Source: Streptomyces camelliae (GTDB lineage Bacteria > Actinomycetota > Actinomycetes > Streptomycetales > Streptomycetaceae). Taken from it: DNA of 64,000 nucleotides. The position numbers were made by a program, and so were the translations under genes. This document shows, piece after piece, positions 29,123-37,999 of the stretch. Within the stretch, counting starts at the first letter, position 1, and each line of letters starts with the position of its first letter. The stretch covers positions 2,480,001 to 2,544,000 of the forward strand of contig NZ_CP115300.1 of assembly GCF_027625935.1 (NCBI RefSeq), read 5' to 3'. The notes under the pieces were generated by a model that ran no database searches, was not told the DNA's origin, and worked only from the letters and a program-made list of their open reading frames with translations.

Positions 29123-29746
29123 TCAGACCCCGTGAGGCCGCAGCAGCGGGAGCATCAGCTGGTCGATCATCTCTTCGAGATCCTGGTCGCTCCATTCACA
29201 TGCGCACACCTTGGAGCGGTACATCATCATGGCGGGGATGGCGTCGAAGACATAGCCGTTGGCCGCGTCCGGACGGACCTCACCCCGCTCTATCCCACGG
29301 GTGACGACATCACGGAGCAGGGTGACCGTCGGCCCGATGACCCCTCCGATGATCACGTCCTGGAAGCGCTCCGCCTGAGCGTCGTCGCACTCGTGAATCA
29401 CCGCGCGCAGTGCGAGACCGGGGGGCGAGTACATGATCTCCCGGACCTGCCGGCACAGCATGAGGAGGTCCTCGCGCACGCTCCCGAGGTCCGGAGCCGT
29501 CTCCACCTGGGGCAGCCGGGCCACCAGTGCGTCCGCGACGAGGTCCTCCTTGCTGGGCCAGCGGCGGTAGACCGCTGCCTTGCCGGTCTGGGCGCCGGCC
29601 GCGACGCCTTCCATGGTCAGACCCTTCCAGCCGACCGAGCCGAGCTGTTCCAGAGCGGCGTCGAGGATCGCGCGCTCCAGCACCACGCCGCGCCGACGAG
29701 GGGAAGCCGTCCGGGTGGGGTCGGCCGTCCAGCGCGAGGTAACCAT
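29123..29746 (-). CDS. TetR-family repressor of the adjacent MFS exporter
   Basis: A 207-residue TetR-type regulator. The DNA-binding domain (about 20-68) contains LERAILDAALEQLGSVGWKG, LTMEGVAAGAQTGKAAVYRR and WPSKEDLVADAL; the rest is the all-helical ligand-binding part. It is divergent from the DHA2-type exporter gene at 29933. Two perfect palindromes lie in the gap between them, which is the classical repressor/exporter layout. ATG 29746 follows GGAGAG at about 7 nt; ATG 29767 would add MHVGETQ. The inducer is presumably a drug or metabolite carried by the pump (inference). Confidence 0.92.
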   Translation of the reverse strand: MVTSRWTADPTRTASPRRRGVVLERAILDAALEQLGSVGWKGLTMEGVAAGAQTGKAAVYRRWPSKEDLVADALVARLPQVETAPDLGSVREDLLMLCRQVREIMYSPPGLALRAVIHECDDAQAERFQDVIIGGVIGPTVTLLRDVVTRGIERGEVRPDAANGYVFDAIPAMMMYRSKVCACEWSDQDLEEMIDQLMLPLLRPHGV

Positions 29747-29842
29747 CTGTGTCTCTCCAACGTGCATGGGAAGCGGGGATTCCGGGGCGGAGGGCGCCAC
29801 GCCGCAGCAAACAGGGGGACGCGAGGCGGCGCACCCGATTAA

Positions 29843-29860
29843 GTGAACGCTTGCGTTCAC
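29843..29860. promoter_or_regulatory. TetR operator palindrome 1
   Basis: GTGAACGCTTGCGTTCAC has two perfect 8-bp arms around a 2-bp centre. It lies 96 bp upstream of the TetR gene start. The same arms recur at 29891-29908. Confidence 0.85.
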
Positions 29861-29890
29861 TGTTGGGGACTCACTACCGTGGAGCCGAAA

Positions 29891-29908
29891 GTGAACGCGA
29901 GCGTTCAC
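29891..29908. promoter_or_regulatory. TetR operator palindrome 2
   Basis: GTGAACGCGAGCGTTCAC has the same 8-bp arms as operator 1. The two centres are 48 bp apart. It lies 24 bp upstream of the exporter start, where bound repressor would cover the promoter. Confidence 0.85.
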
Positions 29909-29932
29909 TAACGCCTTTGTGGGGGACCCATA

Positions 29933-31480
29933 GTGACGACCTCTCAGCTGCTTCAGGATCCAAAACCGGGCATGGCCCGCCGGGAGGGGCATCCCGGCAT
30001 CGCACTCACCGTCATCGCGGCCTGCCAACTCATGGTGGTACTCGACGCGACGATTGTGAACATCGCGCTCCCGCACATTCAAGTTGCGCTCAAATTCAGC
30101 ACGACCGACCTGACTTGGGTCGTCAGCGCCTACACGCTCACGTTCGGCGGCCTGCTGCTGCTCGGAGCGCGGGCCGGAGACATCCTCGGCCGCCGCCGGG
30201 TGTTCATCACCGGCATCCTGCTGTTCACCTTCGCCTCGCTGTTGGGCGGTCTCGCCCAGGAACCCTGGCAGCTGCTGGCCGCACGGGCCCTGCAAGGTGT
30301 GGGCGGCGCGATAGCTTCGCCCACGTCGCTGGCGCTCATCACGACGACCTTCCCGGAAGGCCCGGAACGCAACCGGGCCTTCGGTGTGTTCGCCGCCGTC
30401 TCCGCGGGCGGCGGTGCCATCGGCCTGCTCGCGGGTGGCATGCTCACCGACTGGCTGGACTGGCGGTGGGTGCTCTTCGTCAACGTGCCCATCGGCGTGC
30501 TGATCGCGGCGCTCGCTCCGCTGTACATCAGCGAGTCGGAGCGGCATCCGGGGCGCTTCGACATCACGGGAGCGCTGACCTCGACGGTGGGCATGGCCTC
30601 GCTGGTGTACGGGTTCATCCGGGCCGCGGAGAACGGCTGGCACGACGGACTCACCCTCGGCTCGTTCGGCGCGGCCGTGGTCCTGCTCCTCGCCTTCATC
30701 CTCACCGAGACGCGGGCCAAGGAGCCGATCACCCCGCTCAGGATGTTCACGGACCGCAACCGCTGGGGCACGTACGTGATCATGCTGAGCCTGGCCGCGG
30801 CGATGTTCGGCATGTTCTTCTACATCGTGCTGTTCGTGCAGGACGTCCTCGGCTACAGCGCCGTCAAGGCCGGCCTGGCCTTCCTCCCCGTGACGGTCGC
30901 GATCGCGGTCGGCGCGGGCCTGTCGCAGTCCCTGCTGCCGAAGCTCGGCCCGAAGCCGTTCATGATGGTCGGCTCGGCGCTCGTGGCGATCGGGCTGGTC
31001 TGGCAGACGTTCATCCGTCCGGACAGCTCTTACCTCGGCGGAGTGCTCGGACCGATGCTGGTGTTCGGCTTCGGCATGGGCCTGAACTTCGTGACGGCCA
31101 CGGTGACCGCCGTGTCCGGCGTCGCCCAGCACGAGGCGGGTGCGGCCTCGGGTCTGCTCAACGCGATGCAGCAGGTGGGCGGTTCGCTCGGGTTGTCCAT
31201 CCTGACGACCGTCTTCGGCTCGGCCAGCAAGGACGAGGCGAAGAAGCAGCTGCCGAAGTTCCTTGCCAACGGTTCGCCGGAGCAGAAGGCGCACTTCGCC
31301 AAGACGCACCAGCTGCCCGCGCCCTGGGGCCACGACGTGCTCGCCCACGGCATCTCCAGCGCCTTCGTCCCGGCCGCCGCGATGGCCGCGCTGGGGTTCG
31401 TGACCGCCTGGTTCGTGCTCAGGGTGCGTAGGAGCGATCTCGAAACGCTCGCCGGCATGGCGGGCCCGGGCATGGGCTGA
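29933..31480 (+). CDS. MFS multidrug exporter, DHA2 (14-helix) family
   Basis: A 515-residue membrane protein with 14 predicted helices. Family motifs: TM1 ending QLMVVLDATIVNIALPHIQV (motif D1, with the LDxTIVNVALP signature), LLLLGARAGDILGRRRVFIT (motif A between TM2 and TM3), ARALQGVGGAIASPTSLALI (motif B) and AVSAGGGAIGLLAGGMLTD (motif C, the antiporter signature). It uses the proton gradient to export drugs or secondary metabolites. GTG 29933 follows GGGGGA at 7 nt. It is transcribed away from its TetR regulator across two operator palindromes and is followed by a strong hairpin. Confidence 0.93.
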   Translation: MTTSQLLQDPKPGMARREGHPGIALTVIAACQLMVVLDATIVNIALPHIQVALKFSTTDLTWVVSAYTLTFGGLLLLGARAGDILGRRRVFITGILLFTFASLLGGLAQEPWQLLAARALQGVGGAIASPTSLALITTTFPEGPERNRAFGVFAAVSAGGGAIGLLAGGMLTDWLDWRWVLFVNVPIGVLIAALAPLYISESERHPGRFDITGALTSTVGMASLVYGFIRAAENGWHDGLTLGSFGAAVVLLLAFILTETRAKEPITPLRMFTDRNRWGTYVIMLSLAAAMFGMFFYIVLFVQDVLGYSAVKAGLAFLPVTVAIAVGAGLSQSLLPKLGPKPFMMVGSALVAIGLVWQTFIRPDSSYLGGVLGPMLVFGFGMGLNFVTATVTAVSGVAQHEAGAASGLLNAMQQVGGSLGLSILTTVFGSASKDEAKKQLPKFLANGSPEQKAHFAKTHQLPAPWGHDVLAHGISSAFVPAAAMAALGFVTAWFVLRVRRSDLETLAGMAGPGMG

Positions 31481-31503
31481 CCCCTTCCGGACCGCGCGGA
31501 GCC

Positions 31504-31562
31504 GCGGCCTGCCGGACCGCCGCCCGGGGACGGAGGGCCCGCGCGTCGGTCCGGCAGGCCGC
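31504..31562 (+). terminator. long-stem hairpin after the exporter gene
   Basis: GCGGCCTGCCGGACCG (31504-31519) is the exact reverse complement of 31547-31562, giving a 16-bp perfect stem with a 27-nt loop, 24 bp after the exporter stop. The following 294 bp up to the next gene (ending at 31857 on the other strand) hold no gene I can support; a short hydrophobic frame on the minus strand (about 31550-31630) lacks a ribosome site. Confidence 0.72.
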
Positions 31563-31856
31563 ACCACGGGCACCAGCGCCCACATCAGGGTCGGCAGGAA
31601 CGCCTGCTCCCAGGACACGAACGCCATCACACATCCCCTCCCCGCGGCTCCGACTCCCCCACCCAGCCCGTACCGAAGTGCCGGACATCCAGCGGATACG
31701 GGAAGAACGCGCGGTTGTCACAGAGAGTTCCCGGCAATCACGGAGAGCTTTCATGAGGACCTACGTCTGCGCGAAGGTCTGCCCTCACCGGCCGCAACCA
31801 GGCGCCCGCCCCGCAGCTGCAGGGCCGTCATCCACCAGGCTCGCCCCGCCGCCCCG

Positions 31857-32762
31857 TCAGAGCCCCGTCGGTACCCAGTCCGGCAGGGCCTCGGCCCGCT
31901 CCGTCCACGCTGCGGGGGGTGTGCCCGCCTTGCCGGCGGCGAGCACGCCGCCCACGATCGCGCAGGTGGTGTCCACGTCGCCGCCCACCTGGGCGGTCGT
32001 CCAGAACGCTGCCTCGTAATTTCCGAGGCTGCGTGCGGCGGACCACAGGGCGAAGGGGACGGTGTCATGGGCCGTCGTGCGGCGTCCGCAGCCCAGGACG
32101 GCCGCGACGGTGCCCGCGTCGCCGTAGTCCAGCATGTCGCGGGCGCGCCTCAGTCCCTGGCCGACTGCGCTCTTCGGCACCAGCGCGACGACGCCGTCGA
32201 GGAGCGCCTCGGGGCTCGGCGGCCCGCCCGGGGAGCCGACCAGGGCCGCGGCGGCGGCCACAGCCATGGCCCCGACCACGGCCTCGCGATGCTGATGGGT
32301 GGGGTAGGCCGAGATCTCCGCCTGGTGGGTCGCCTGCTCCGGATCGTCCGCGTACCAGGCGCCCAGCGGGGCGATGCGCATCGCGGCTCCGTTGCCCCAG
32401 GACCCCTGTCCGTTGAAGAGCCCGGCGGCCAGCTCACGCCAGTCCCCGCCCTCCCGGACGAGCCGCAGCAGACGGTTGACCGCAGGCCCGTAGCCCCGGT
32501 CGAAGTCGTGATGGTCGGCGAAGGAGCGGGCCAGCGCGTCCTGGTCGATGCGGTGGTGGGCGGCGAGAACAGCGACCACGGAGCAGGCCATCTCGGTGTC
32601 GTCCGTCCACTGCCAGGGACCCGGCGGCAGCTCGCGCCGCTTCAGCAGGGGATAGTGCGCCGGAACGAAGAACTGGGAGCCCAGGGAGTCCCCCACGGCC
32701 AGTCCGCGCAGGCTCGCCAGGGCGCGCTCCAGGCGCCCGGAGGAAGAGGAGTCAGCGGTCAT
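31857..32762 (-). CDS. ADP-ribosylglycohydrolase family protein
   Basis: A 301-residue protein of the DraG/ARH family, which removes ADP-ribose from proteins or small molecules using two Mg2+ ions. Visible metal-site motifs are WTDDTEMACSVVAVLAAHH, GNGAAMRIAPLGAWYADDPE and GGDVDTTCAIVGGVLAAGKA. AVGDSLGSQFFVPAHYP is the typical N-terminal loop. It is 12 bp downstream of the histidine phosphatase gene on the same strand, so the two may be cotranscribed; what they share is not known. There is no ADP-ribosyltransferase gene beside it. Confidence 0.9.
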   Translation of the reverse strand: MTADSSSSGRLERALASLRGLAVGDSLGSQFFVPAHYPLLKRRELPPGPWQWTDDTEMACSVVAVLAAHHRIDQDALARSFADHHDFDRGYGPAVNRLLRLVREGGDWRELAAGLFNGQGSWGNGAAMRIAPLGAWYADDPEQATHQAEISAYPTHQHREAVVGAMAVAAAAALVGSPGGPPSPEALLDGVVALVPKSAVGQGLRRARDMLDYGDAGTVAAVLGCGRRTTAHDTVPFALWSAARSLGNYEAAFWTTAQVGGDVDTTCAIVGGVLAAGKAGTPPAAWTERAEALPDWVPTGL

Positions 32763-32774
32763 CGCTCTGCCACT

Positions 32775-33434
32775 CTATCCGTTCACCCAGTACGGCACCG
32801 GATCTCGCCAGCGCTCGAAAGGCCGGTCGAGCGTGTACTTGCCGTCCTCTCCGAGAACGAGCATCCGCATCTCCGCGTTCCCGGGGTTCGACAGCGACTC
32901 GAATTCCGCGACGGTCCAGTGGAACCAGCGCATGCAGAACAGCCGCATCGCGAGCCCGTGCGTCACCAGGAGCACGTTCGGCGGGTGGTCGGGAGCCTCG
33001 AAGCTGCGGAACAGGCTCTCCAGGAAGCCGCCGACCCGGTCGTACACGTCGGCGCCGGACTCGCCCTGCGGGAACCGGAAGAAGAAGTGGCCGTACGCGT
33101 CCCGGTAGGCCTTCTGCAGGCGGACGTCGTCACGGTCCTGCCAGTTGCCCCAGTCCTGTTCGCGCAGCCGCGGCTCCTCCCGGACACGTATGAGGTCGGG
33201 GTCGAGATGGAAGGCACGGAGCGTCTCGTGGGTGCGGCGGTACGGGGAGACGTACACGCTCACGCGTTCCCGGCCGAAGAGTTCCCTGAGCCCCTTGCCG
33301 GTCTCTTCGGCCTGTCGCCAGCCCCGCTCGGTCAGCGCGAGCGCGTGGTCGGGCTCGCGCTCGTACACGGAGTCGTCGACGTTGCCCGTGGACTCGCCGT
33401 GCCGGACAAGGACGATGCGCCGTGGTCGTGCCAT
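32775..33434 (-). CDS. histidine phosphatase (phosphoglycerate mutase-like) family protein
   Basis: A 219-residue protein. The phosphohistidine motif is VLVRHGEST with H12; further active-site residues are R in YVSPYRRTHETL, E in EPRLREQDWGNW, and the second histidine in VLLVTHGLAMRLF. It lacks the length and inserts of true dPGM and belongs to the broad-specificity phosphatase branch. It is upstream of and close to the ADP-ribosylglycohydrolase gene (12 bp). Substrate unknown. ATG 33434. Confidence 0.9.
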   Translation of the reverse strand: MARPRRIVLVRHGESTGNVDDSVYEREPDHALALTERGWRQAEETGKGLRELFGRERVSVYVSPYRRTHETLRAFHLDPDLIRVREEPRLREQDWGNWQDRDDVRLQKAYRDAYGHFFFRFPQGESGADVYDRVGGFLESLFRSFEAPDHPPNVLLVTHGLAMRLFCMRWFHWTVAEFESLSNPGNAEMRMLVLGEDGKYTLDRPFERWRDPVPYWVNG

Positions 33435-33581
33435 GCCAAAACCCTAGATCGAGTGAGGGGAAATCGAGCACTCGTACGGGCTCCATACGGCGTAGGTCAC
33501 ACGAATTCGGCTCCCCTGGCCCCGTCAGAGGTGAGTTTGCTCTTCAAACCGACTCGCTCGGGAGACCACCACGCCCGATGC

Positions 33582-34187
33582 TCAGACCGTCCAGGACGGT
33601 TCCAGATCCACGATGTCGCCGGAGAGCGCCGCGATGTCGGCCTCGGTCTGGGCGCGCAGGGCGAGGCGTTCCACGCGCTCGGTGCGGTACTTGCCGTGTT
33701 CGGCCGCCGAGCGCCACATCGACAGGATCAGGAACTCCTGGTCGGGTGCCTCAGCGAACATGCCGCGGATCATGCCGGGCGAACCGGCCATCGCGGGGTT
33801 CCAGACCTTCTCCTGCATGAGGGTGAAGTGCTCCACCCTCTCCTCGTGGACCTGGCACAGGGCCACCCGGATCAGGTCGGCGTCTGTGAACCTCGGCTCG
33901 AAGCCCGTCTTCACGTCGAAGCGGTACTCGAAGAGCTTGACCTGGGCGTCCTTGAACGTGCCGGACTGGGCGGAGGCCAGGCGGTCGTGCGAGCGGGCCA
34001 TGAAGGAGTCGTAGAAGGCGCGGCTCTCCCAGAAGGCGAAGATGTGCGCCACGCCCGGCCGCTGCCGGCTCCAGCCTCCGCCCTGCCCCCGAAAACCCGG
34101 CTCCCCCAGAAGCCCCGCCCATTTCCGCTGCCCCCGCTCGAAGCCGCGGCGGTCCACCACGGTGCAGCGAATCCACTTGACCAGCAC
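33582..34187 (-). CDS. YdbC-like protein (DUF4937, dimeric alpha-beta barrel type)
   Basis: A 201-residue cytosolic protein: MLVKWIRCTVVDRRGFERGQ and KWAGLLGEPGFRGQGGGWS at the N-terminus, then HIFAFWESRAFYDSFMARSH and a second half-repeat with MAGSPGMIRGMFAEAPDQEF and LILSMWRSAAEHGKY. The two similar halves fit a duplicated ABM-like ferredoxin fold as in YdbC of Bacillus. The function is unknown; such folds often bind haem or degrade small aromatic molecules. It is separate from the phosphatase gene by 147 bp and divergent from the TerD gene. Confidence 0.8.
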   Translation of the reverse strand: MLVKWIRCTVVDRRGFERGQRKWAGLLGEPGFRGQGGGWSRQRPGVAHIFAFWESRAFYDSFMARSHDRLASAQSGTFKDAQVKLFEYRFDVKTGFEPRFTDADLIRVALCQVHEERVEHFTLMQEKVWNPAMAGSPGMIRGMFAEAPDQEFLILSMWRSAAEHGKYRTERVERLALRAQTEADIAALSGDIVDLEPSWTV

Positions 34188-34338
34188 CGCGCCATCGTAA
34201 GGCCAGCGGACGTGGCGCCGGTCACGCTCCGGCGGAGATCACCCGCGCATGCGCCCCGCGCGCGTGGCACGATGGGCAAAGAGCCCTGGCTCCACGCGAG
34301 TTGGGGACAGAGCAGTCACAGGGGGAAGGGGAAGCCCG

Positions 34339-34872
34339 TTGTCCGGCTTCAGCAAGGGACTCCGCAAGATCGAGGTGGCGGTGAAATGGGATCCGAGCCC
34401 GGCGGGTCAGCCGCCCACTGATCTCGACATCGTCGCTGCGACGTTCACCTCGGACGATGCCTACGGGACGCCGGCCTATCTGGTGCACTTCGACAGCCGC
34501 TCGCCCGACGGCACGATCTTCCTCAACCGGGACAGCACCGACGGCAGGGGCTTCGGCTGGGACGAGGTCATGACGCTGGAACTGGACCGGCTGGCCGACC
34601 GGTACGCGCGCGTGGTGGTCGGTGTGGTCATCCAACAGCGGCCCGGGCACAAGACGTTCGTCCATGTGCTGAATCCGGCCATGCGGGTCCGGGAAGGCTA
34701 CACCGTGCTCGCCGAGGACGACTTCGGCTCGGTCCTCGGGGCGACGGCGGCCACGATCGCCGAGTTCGCTCGGGACGGCTCCGGAGACTGGACCTTCCGT
34801 CCAGGCGTGCACGGGTTCGAGGAGGACCCCGCGACGTTCACCCGCGTCATGGGCAGGGCGCACCAGCGCTGA
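34339..34872 (+). CDS. TerD-family protein
   Basis: A 177-residue TerD domain protein. It starts at TTG 34339 (SGFSKGLRKIEVAVKWDP), chosen because GGGGAAGGGGAAG lies just upstream and the TerD fold begins at once. Key Ca2+-binding loops are HFDSRSPDGTIFLNRDSTDG and the acidic residues in RGFGWDEVMTLELDRL; FVHVLNPAMRVREGYTVLAE follows. TerD proteins bind calcium and are linked to tellurite, phage and stress responses; Streptomyces encodes many. This is a single gene, not part of a ter operon. Confidence 0.9.
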   Translation: MSGFSKGLRKIEVAVKWDPSPAGQPPTDLDIVAATFTSDDAYGTPAYLVHFDSRSPDGTIFLNRDSTDGRGFGWDEVMTLELDRLADRYARVVVGVVIQQRPGHKTFVHVLNPAMRVREGYTVLAEDDFGSVLGATAATIAEFARDGSGDWTFRPGVHGFEEDPATFTRVMGRAHQR

Positions 34873-34885
34873 CCCACGACCACGG

Positions 34886-34919
34886 GTAAGGGGCGCCGGC
34901 AATGGCCGACGCCCCTTAC
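34886..34919. terminator. bidirectional terminator between terD-like gene and nrdJ
   Basis: GTAAGGGGCG (34886-34895) pairs perfectly with CGCCCCTTAC (34910-34919), a 10-bp stem with a 14-nt loop, between two converging genes. On both strands it is followed by or starts with TA-rich edge bases. Confidence 0.8.
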
Positions 34920-34937
34920 TTCAGCTACCGCGTGTCA

Positions 34938-37835
34938 TCAGCTGCAGCCACTGGTCGAGCCGCAGCCCTCGCAGATGTAGCAGGAACCGGCCCGCTGCAT
35001 CTTCGTGCCGCAGGAGAAGCACAGCGGGGCGTCGGCCTGGATGCCCAGCTGCATCTCCACCAGCTCGGCGCTGGTGTGGGCCTGCTTCGGGGCGGGCTTG
35101 GCCGCTTCGGACCCGGCCTTCGGCGTGGCGACCGCCTTCAGCTCCTGAGTGCGCGGCGCCGACTGGGCCAGGCCCTCGACGTCGACCTCGTCGTCGGCGG
35201 GCTCGTACGAACCGGTCTCCAGGTGGCGCTGGCGCTCCTCGGCGGAGTGGATGCCGAGCGCGGAGCGGGTCTCGAAGGGCAGGAAGTCCAGCGCCAGGCG
35301 GCGGAAGATGTAGTCGACGATCGACTGCGCCATCCGCACGTCCGGGTCATCGGTCATGCCGGCCGGCTCGAAGCGCATGTTGGTGAACTTCGAGACGTAC
35401 GTCTCCAGCGGCACGCCGTACTGCAGGCCGACGGAGACCGCGATGGAGAAGGCGTCCATCATGCCCGCGAGAGTCGAGCCCTGCTTGGACATCTTCAGGA
35501 AGACCTCGCCGAGACCGTCGTCCGGGTAGGAGTTGGCGGTCATGTAGCCCTCGGCGCCGCCGACCGTGAAGGAGGTGGTGATGCCGGGGCGGCCCTTGGG
35601 GAGGCGCTTGCGGACCGGGCGGTACTCGACCACCTTCTCGACCGCGGTACGGATCGTCTCCTCGGCCTTCTCGGCGATCTCGGCCTTCGCGTCCTCCTTC
35701 TTCTTGGCGGAGAGCGGCTGGCCGACCTTGCAGTTGTCGCGGTAGATCGCGAGCGCCTTGACGCCCAGCTTCCAGGCCTCGAAGTAGATCTCCTCGACCT
35801 CCTCGACGGTCGCCGTCTCCGGCATGTTGACCGTCTTGGAGATGGCGCCGGAGATCCACGGCTGGATCGCGGCCATCATGCGGACGTGGCCCATCGGGGA
35901 GATGGCGCGCTCGCCCATGGCGCAGTCGAAGACCTCGTAGTGCTCGTGCTTCAGGCCGGGGGCGTCGATCACGTTGCCGTGCTCGGCGATGTGGGCGACG
36001 ATCGCCTCGATCTGCTCCTCCTGGTAGCCCAGGCGGCGCAGGGCCTGCGGGACGGTGCCGTTGACGATCTGCATCGAGCCGCCGCCGACCAGCTTCTTGA
36101 ACTTCACCAGGGCGAGGTCGGGCTCGACACCGGTGGTGTCGCAGGACATCGCGAGACCGATGGTGCCGGTCGGGGCGAGGACGGACGCCTGGGAGTTACG
36201 GAAACCGTTCTTCTCACCGAGACGGACGACGTCCTGCCAGGCCTCCGTGGCGGCGGCCCACACCGGGGTGTCCAGGTCGTCCATGCGGACGGCCTTGCCG
36301 TTGGCATCGGCGTGCTGCGCCATGACGCGCTTGTGGGCGTCGGCGTTGCGGGCGTAGCCGTCGTACGGGCCGACGACCGCGGCCAGCTCGGCGGAGCGGC
36401 GGTAGGCCGTGCCCGTCATCAGGGAGGTGATCGCGCCGGCCAGGGCGCGCCCGCCGTCGGAGTCGTAGGCGTGGCCGGTGGCCATCAGCAGGGCGCCGAG
36501 GTTGGCGTAGCCGATGCCGAGCTGGCGGAACGCGCGCGTGTTCTCGCCGATCTTCTGGGTCGGGAAGTCCGCGAAGCAGATCGAGATGTCCATCGCGGTG
36601 ATGACCAGCTCGACGACCTTCTGGAAGCGCTCGGTCTCGAAGGACTGGTTGCCCTTGCCGTCGTCCTTCAGGAACTTCATCAGGTTCAGCGAGGCCAGGT
36701 TGCAGGACGTGTTGTCCAGGTGCATGTACTCGCTGCACGGGTTCGACGCGGTGATCCGGCCGGACTCGGGGCAGGTGTGCCAGGTGTTGATGGTGTCGTC
36801 GTACTGGATGCCCGGGTCGGCGCAGGCCCACGCGGCCTCGGCGATCTTGCGGAAGAGCGCCTTGGCGTCGACCTCCTCGATGACCTCTCCGGTCATACGC
36901 GCGCGCAGACCGAAGTTGCCGCCGTCCTCGACGGCCTTCATGAACTCGTCGTTCACGCGGACCGAGTTGTTGGCGTTCTGGTACTGGACGGAGGTGATGT
37001 CGTCGCCGCCCAGGTCCATGTCGAAGCCCGCGTCGCGCAGGACGCGGATCTTCTCCTCTTCCTTGACCTTGGTCTCGATGAAGTCCTCGATGTCGGGGTG
37101 ATCGACGTCGAGCACGACCATCTTGGCGGCGCGGCGGGTGGCGCCACCGGACTTGATGGTGCCGGCAGAGGCGTCGGCGCCGCGCATGAAGGAGACGGGG
37201 CCGGAGGCATTGCCGCCGGAGGAGAGCAGCTCCTTGGAAGAACGGATGCGCGACAGGTTCAGGCCGGCGCCGGAGCCGCCCTTGAAGATCATGCCCTCTT
37301 CCTTGTACCAGTCGAGGATCGACTCCATGGAGTCGTCGACGGACAGGATGAAGCAGGCGGAGACCTGCTGGGGCTGCGGGGTGCCCACGTTGAACCAGAC
37401 GGGGCTGTTGAAGCTGAAGATCTGGTGCAGGAGGGCGTAGGCCAGCTCGTGCTCGAAGATCTCGGCATCGGCGGGCGAGGCGAAGTACTTGTAGTCCTCG
37501 CCGGCCTTCCGGTACGTCTTCACGATGCGGTCGATCAGCTGCTTGAGGCTGACCTCGCGCTGCGGGGTGCCGACGGCACCGCGGAAGTACTTGCTGGTGA
37601 CGATGTTGACCGCGTTCACCGACCAGAAGTCGGGGAACTCGACGCCACGCTGCTCGAAGTTGACCGAGCCGTCGCGCCAGTTGGTCATGACGACGTCACG
37701 GCTCACCCACTCGACCTCGTCGTACGGATGTACGCCGGGGGTGGTGTGGATGCGCTCGATGTGCAGTCCCTTGTTTCCCGCCTTGCCGCCCTTGGCTCGG
37801 GAACCTCGTGCCGGACCGCTCGCCGTCTCTGTCAT
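34938..37835 (-). CDS. nrdJ: vitamin B12-dependent (class II) ribonucleoside-diphosphate reductase
   Basis: A 965-residue class II ribonucleotide reductase, making deoxyribonucleotides with adenosylcobalamin as radical source, with or without oxygen. The catalytic motif NPCSEYMHLDNTSCNLASLN is at about residue 365. Upstream are SACFILSVDDSMESILDWYK and GGSGAGLNLSRIRSSKELLS; MSCDTTGVEPDLALVKFKKL and APTGTIGLAMS also fit. The C-terminal tail CFSCGTKMQRAGSCYICEGC followed by STSGCS is a zinc/redox tail. ATG 37835 follows GAGGGAGGCGGC. It is 164 bp downstream of nrdR; in Streptomyces nrdR-nrdJ form one operon. A hairpin-like repeat in the gap (37961-37993) might tune readthrough. Confidence 0.96.
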   Translation of the reverse strand: MTETASGPARGSRAKGGKAGNKGLHIERIHTTPGVHPYDEVEWVSRDVVMTNWRDGSVNFEQRGVEFPDFWSVNAVNIVTSKYFRGAVGTPQREVSLKQLIDRIVKTYRKAGEDYKYFASPADAEIFEHELAYALLHQIFSFNSPVWFNVGTPQPQQVSACFILSVDDSMESILDWYKEEGMIFKGGSGAGLNLSRIRSSKELLSSGGNASGPVSFMRGADASAGTIKSGGATRRAAKMVVLDVDHPDIEDFIETKVKEEEKIRVLRDAGFDMDLGGDDITSVQYQNANNSVRVNDEFMKAVEDGGNFGLRARMTGEVIEEVDAKALFRKIAEAAWACADPGIQYDDTINTWHTCPESGRITASNPCSEYMHLDNTSCNLASLNLMKFLKDDGKGNQSFETERFQKVVELVITAMDISICFADFPTQKIGENTRAFRQLGIGYANLGALLMATGHAYDSDGGRALAGAITSLMTGTAYRRSAELAAVVGPYDGYARNADAHKRVMAQHADANGKAVRMDDLDTPVWAAATEAWQDVVRLGEKNGFRNSQASVLAPTGTIGLAMSCDTTGVEPDLALVKFKKLVGGGSMQIVNGTVPQALRRLGYQEEQIEAIVAHIAEHGNVIDAPGLKHEHYEVFDCAMGERAISPMGHVRMMAAIQPWISGAISKTVNMPETATVEEVEEIYFEAWKLGVKALAIYRDNCKVGQPLSAKKKEDAKAEIAEKAEETIRTAVEKVVEYRPVRKRLPKGRPGITTSFTVGGAEGYMTANSYPDDGLGEVFLKMSKQGSTLAGMMDAFSIAVSVGLQYGVPLETYVSKFTNMRFEPAGMTDDPDVRMAQSIVDYIFRRLALDFLPFETRSALGIHSAEERQRHLETGSYEPADDEVDVEGLAQSAPRTQELKAVATPKAGSEAAKPAPKQAHTSAELVEMQLGIQADAPLCFSCGTKMQRAGSCYICEGCGSTSGCS

Positions 37836-37960
37836 GCCGCCTCCCTCTACGGGCGAAAACGCCCTGAAGTGCCCCGTTTGTTCCCGTGGCACGGTGTTCT
37901 GTCTTGTGCTGCGGGCACCCTCAACTGCCACCCGCAACAGGTCCTGGATCGCCGCCTCCC

Positions 37961-37993
37961 GGCCGGAACCCGGGTCTCCCAGGGTTTCCGGCC
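37961..37993 (-). other. imperfect hairpin between nrdR and nrdJ
   Basis: GGCCGGAACCC (37961-37971) faces GGGTTTCCGGCC (37982-37993), a near-perfect stem with one bulged base, immediately after the nrdR stop at 38000. It could be an attenuator or a processing site between the two genes; that role is inference. Confidence 0.4.
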
Positions 37994-37999
37994 CGCCGG

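Noticed and set aside
29747..31630. Upstream extension of the TetR frame to an 835-residue product
   Set aside because: It runs antisense through the exporter gene and over the operators; the ribosome site and family start support 29746.
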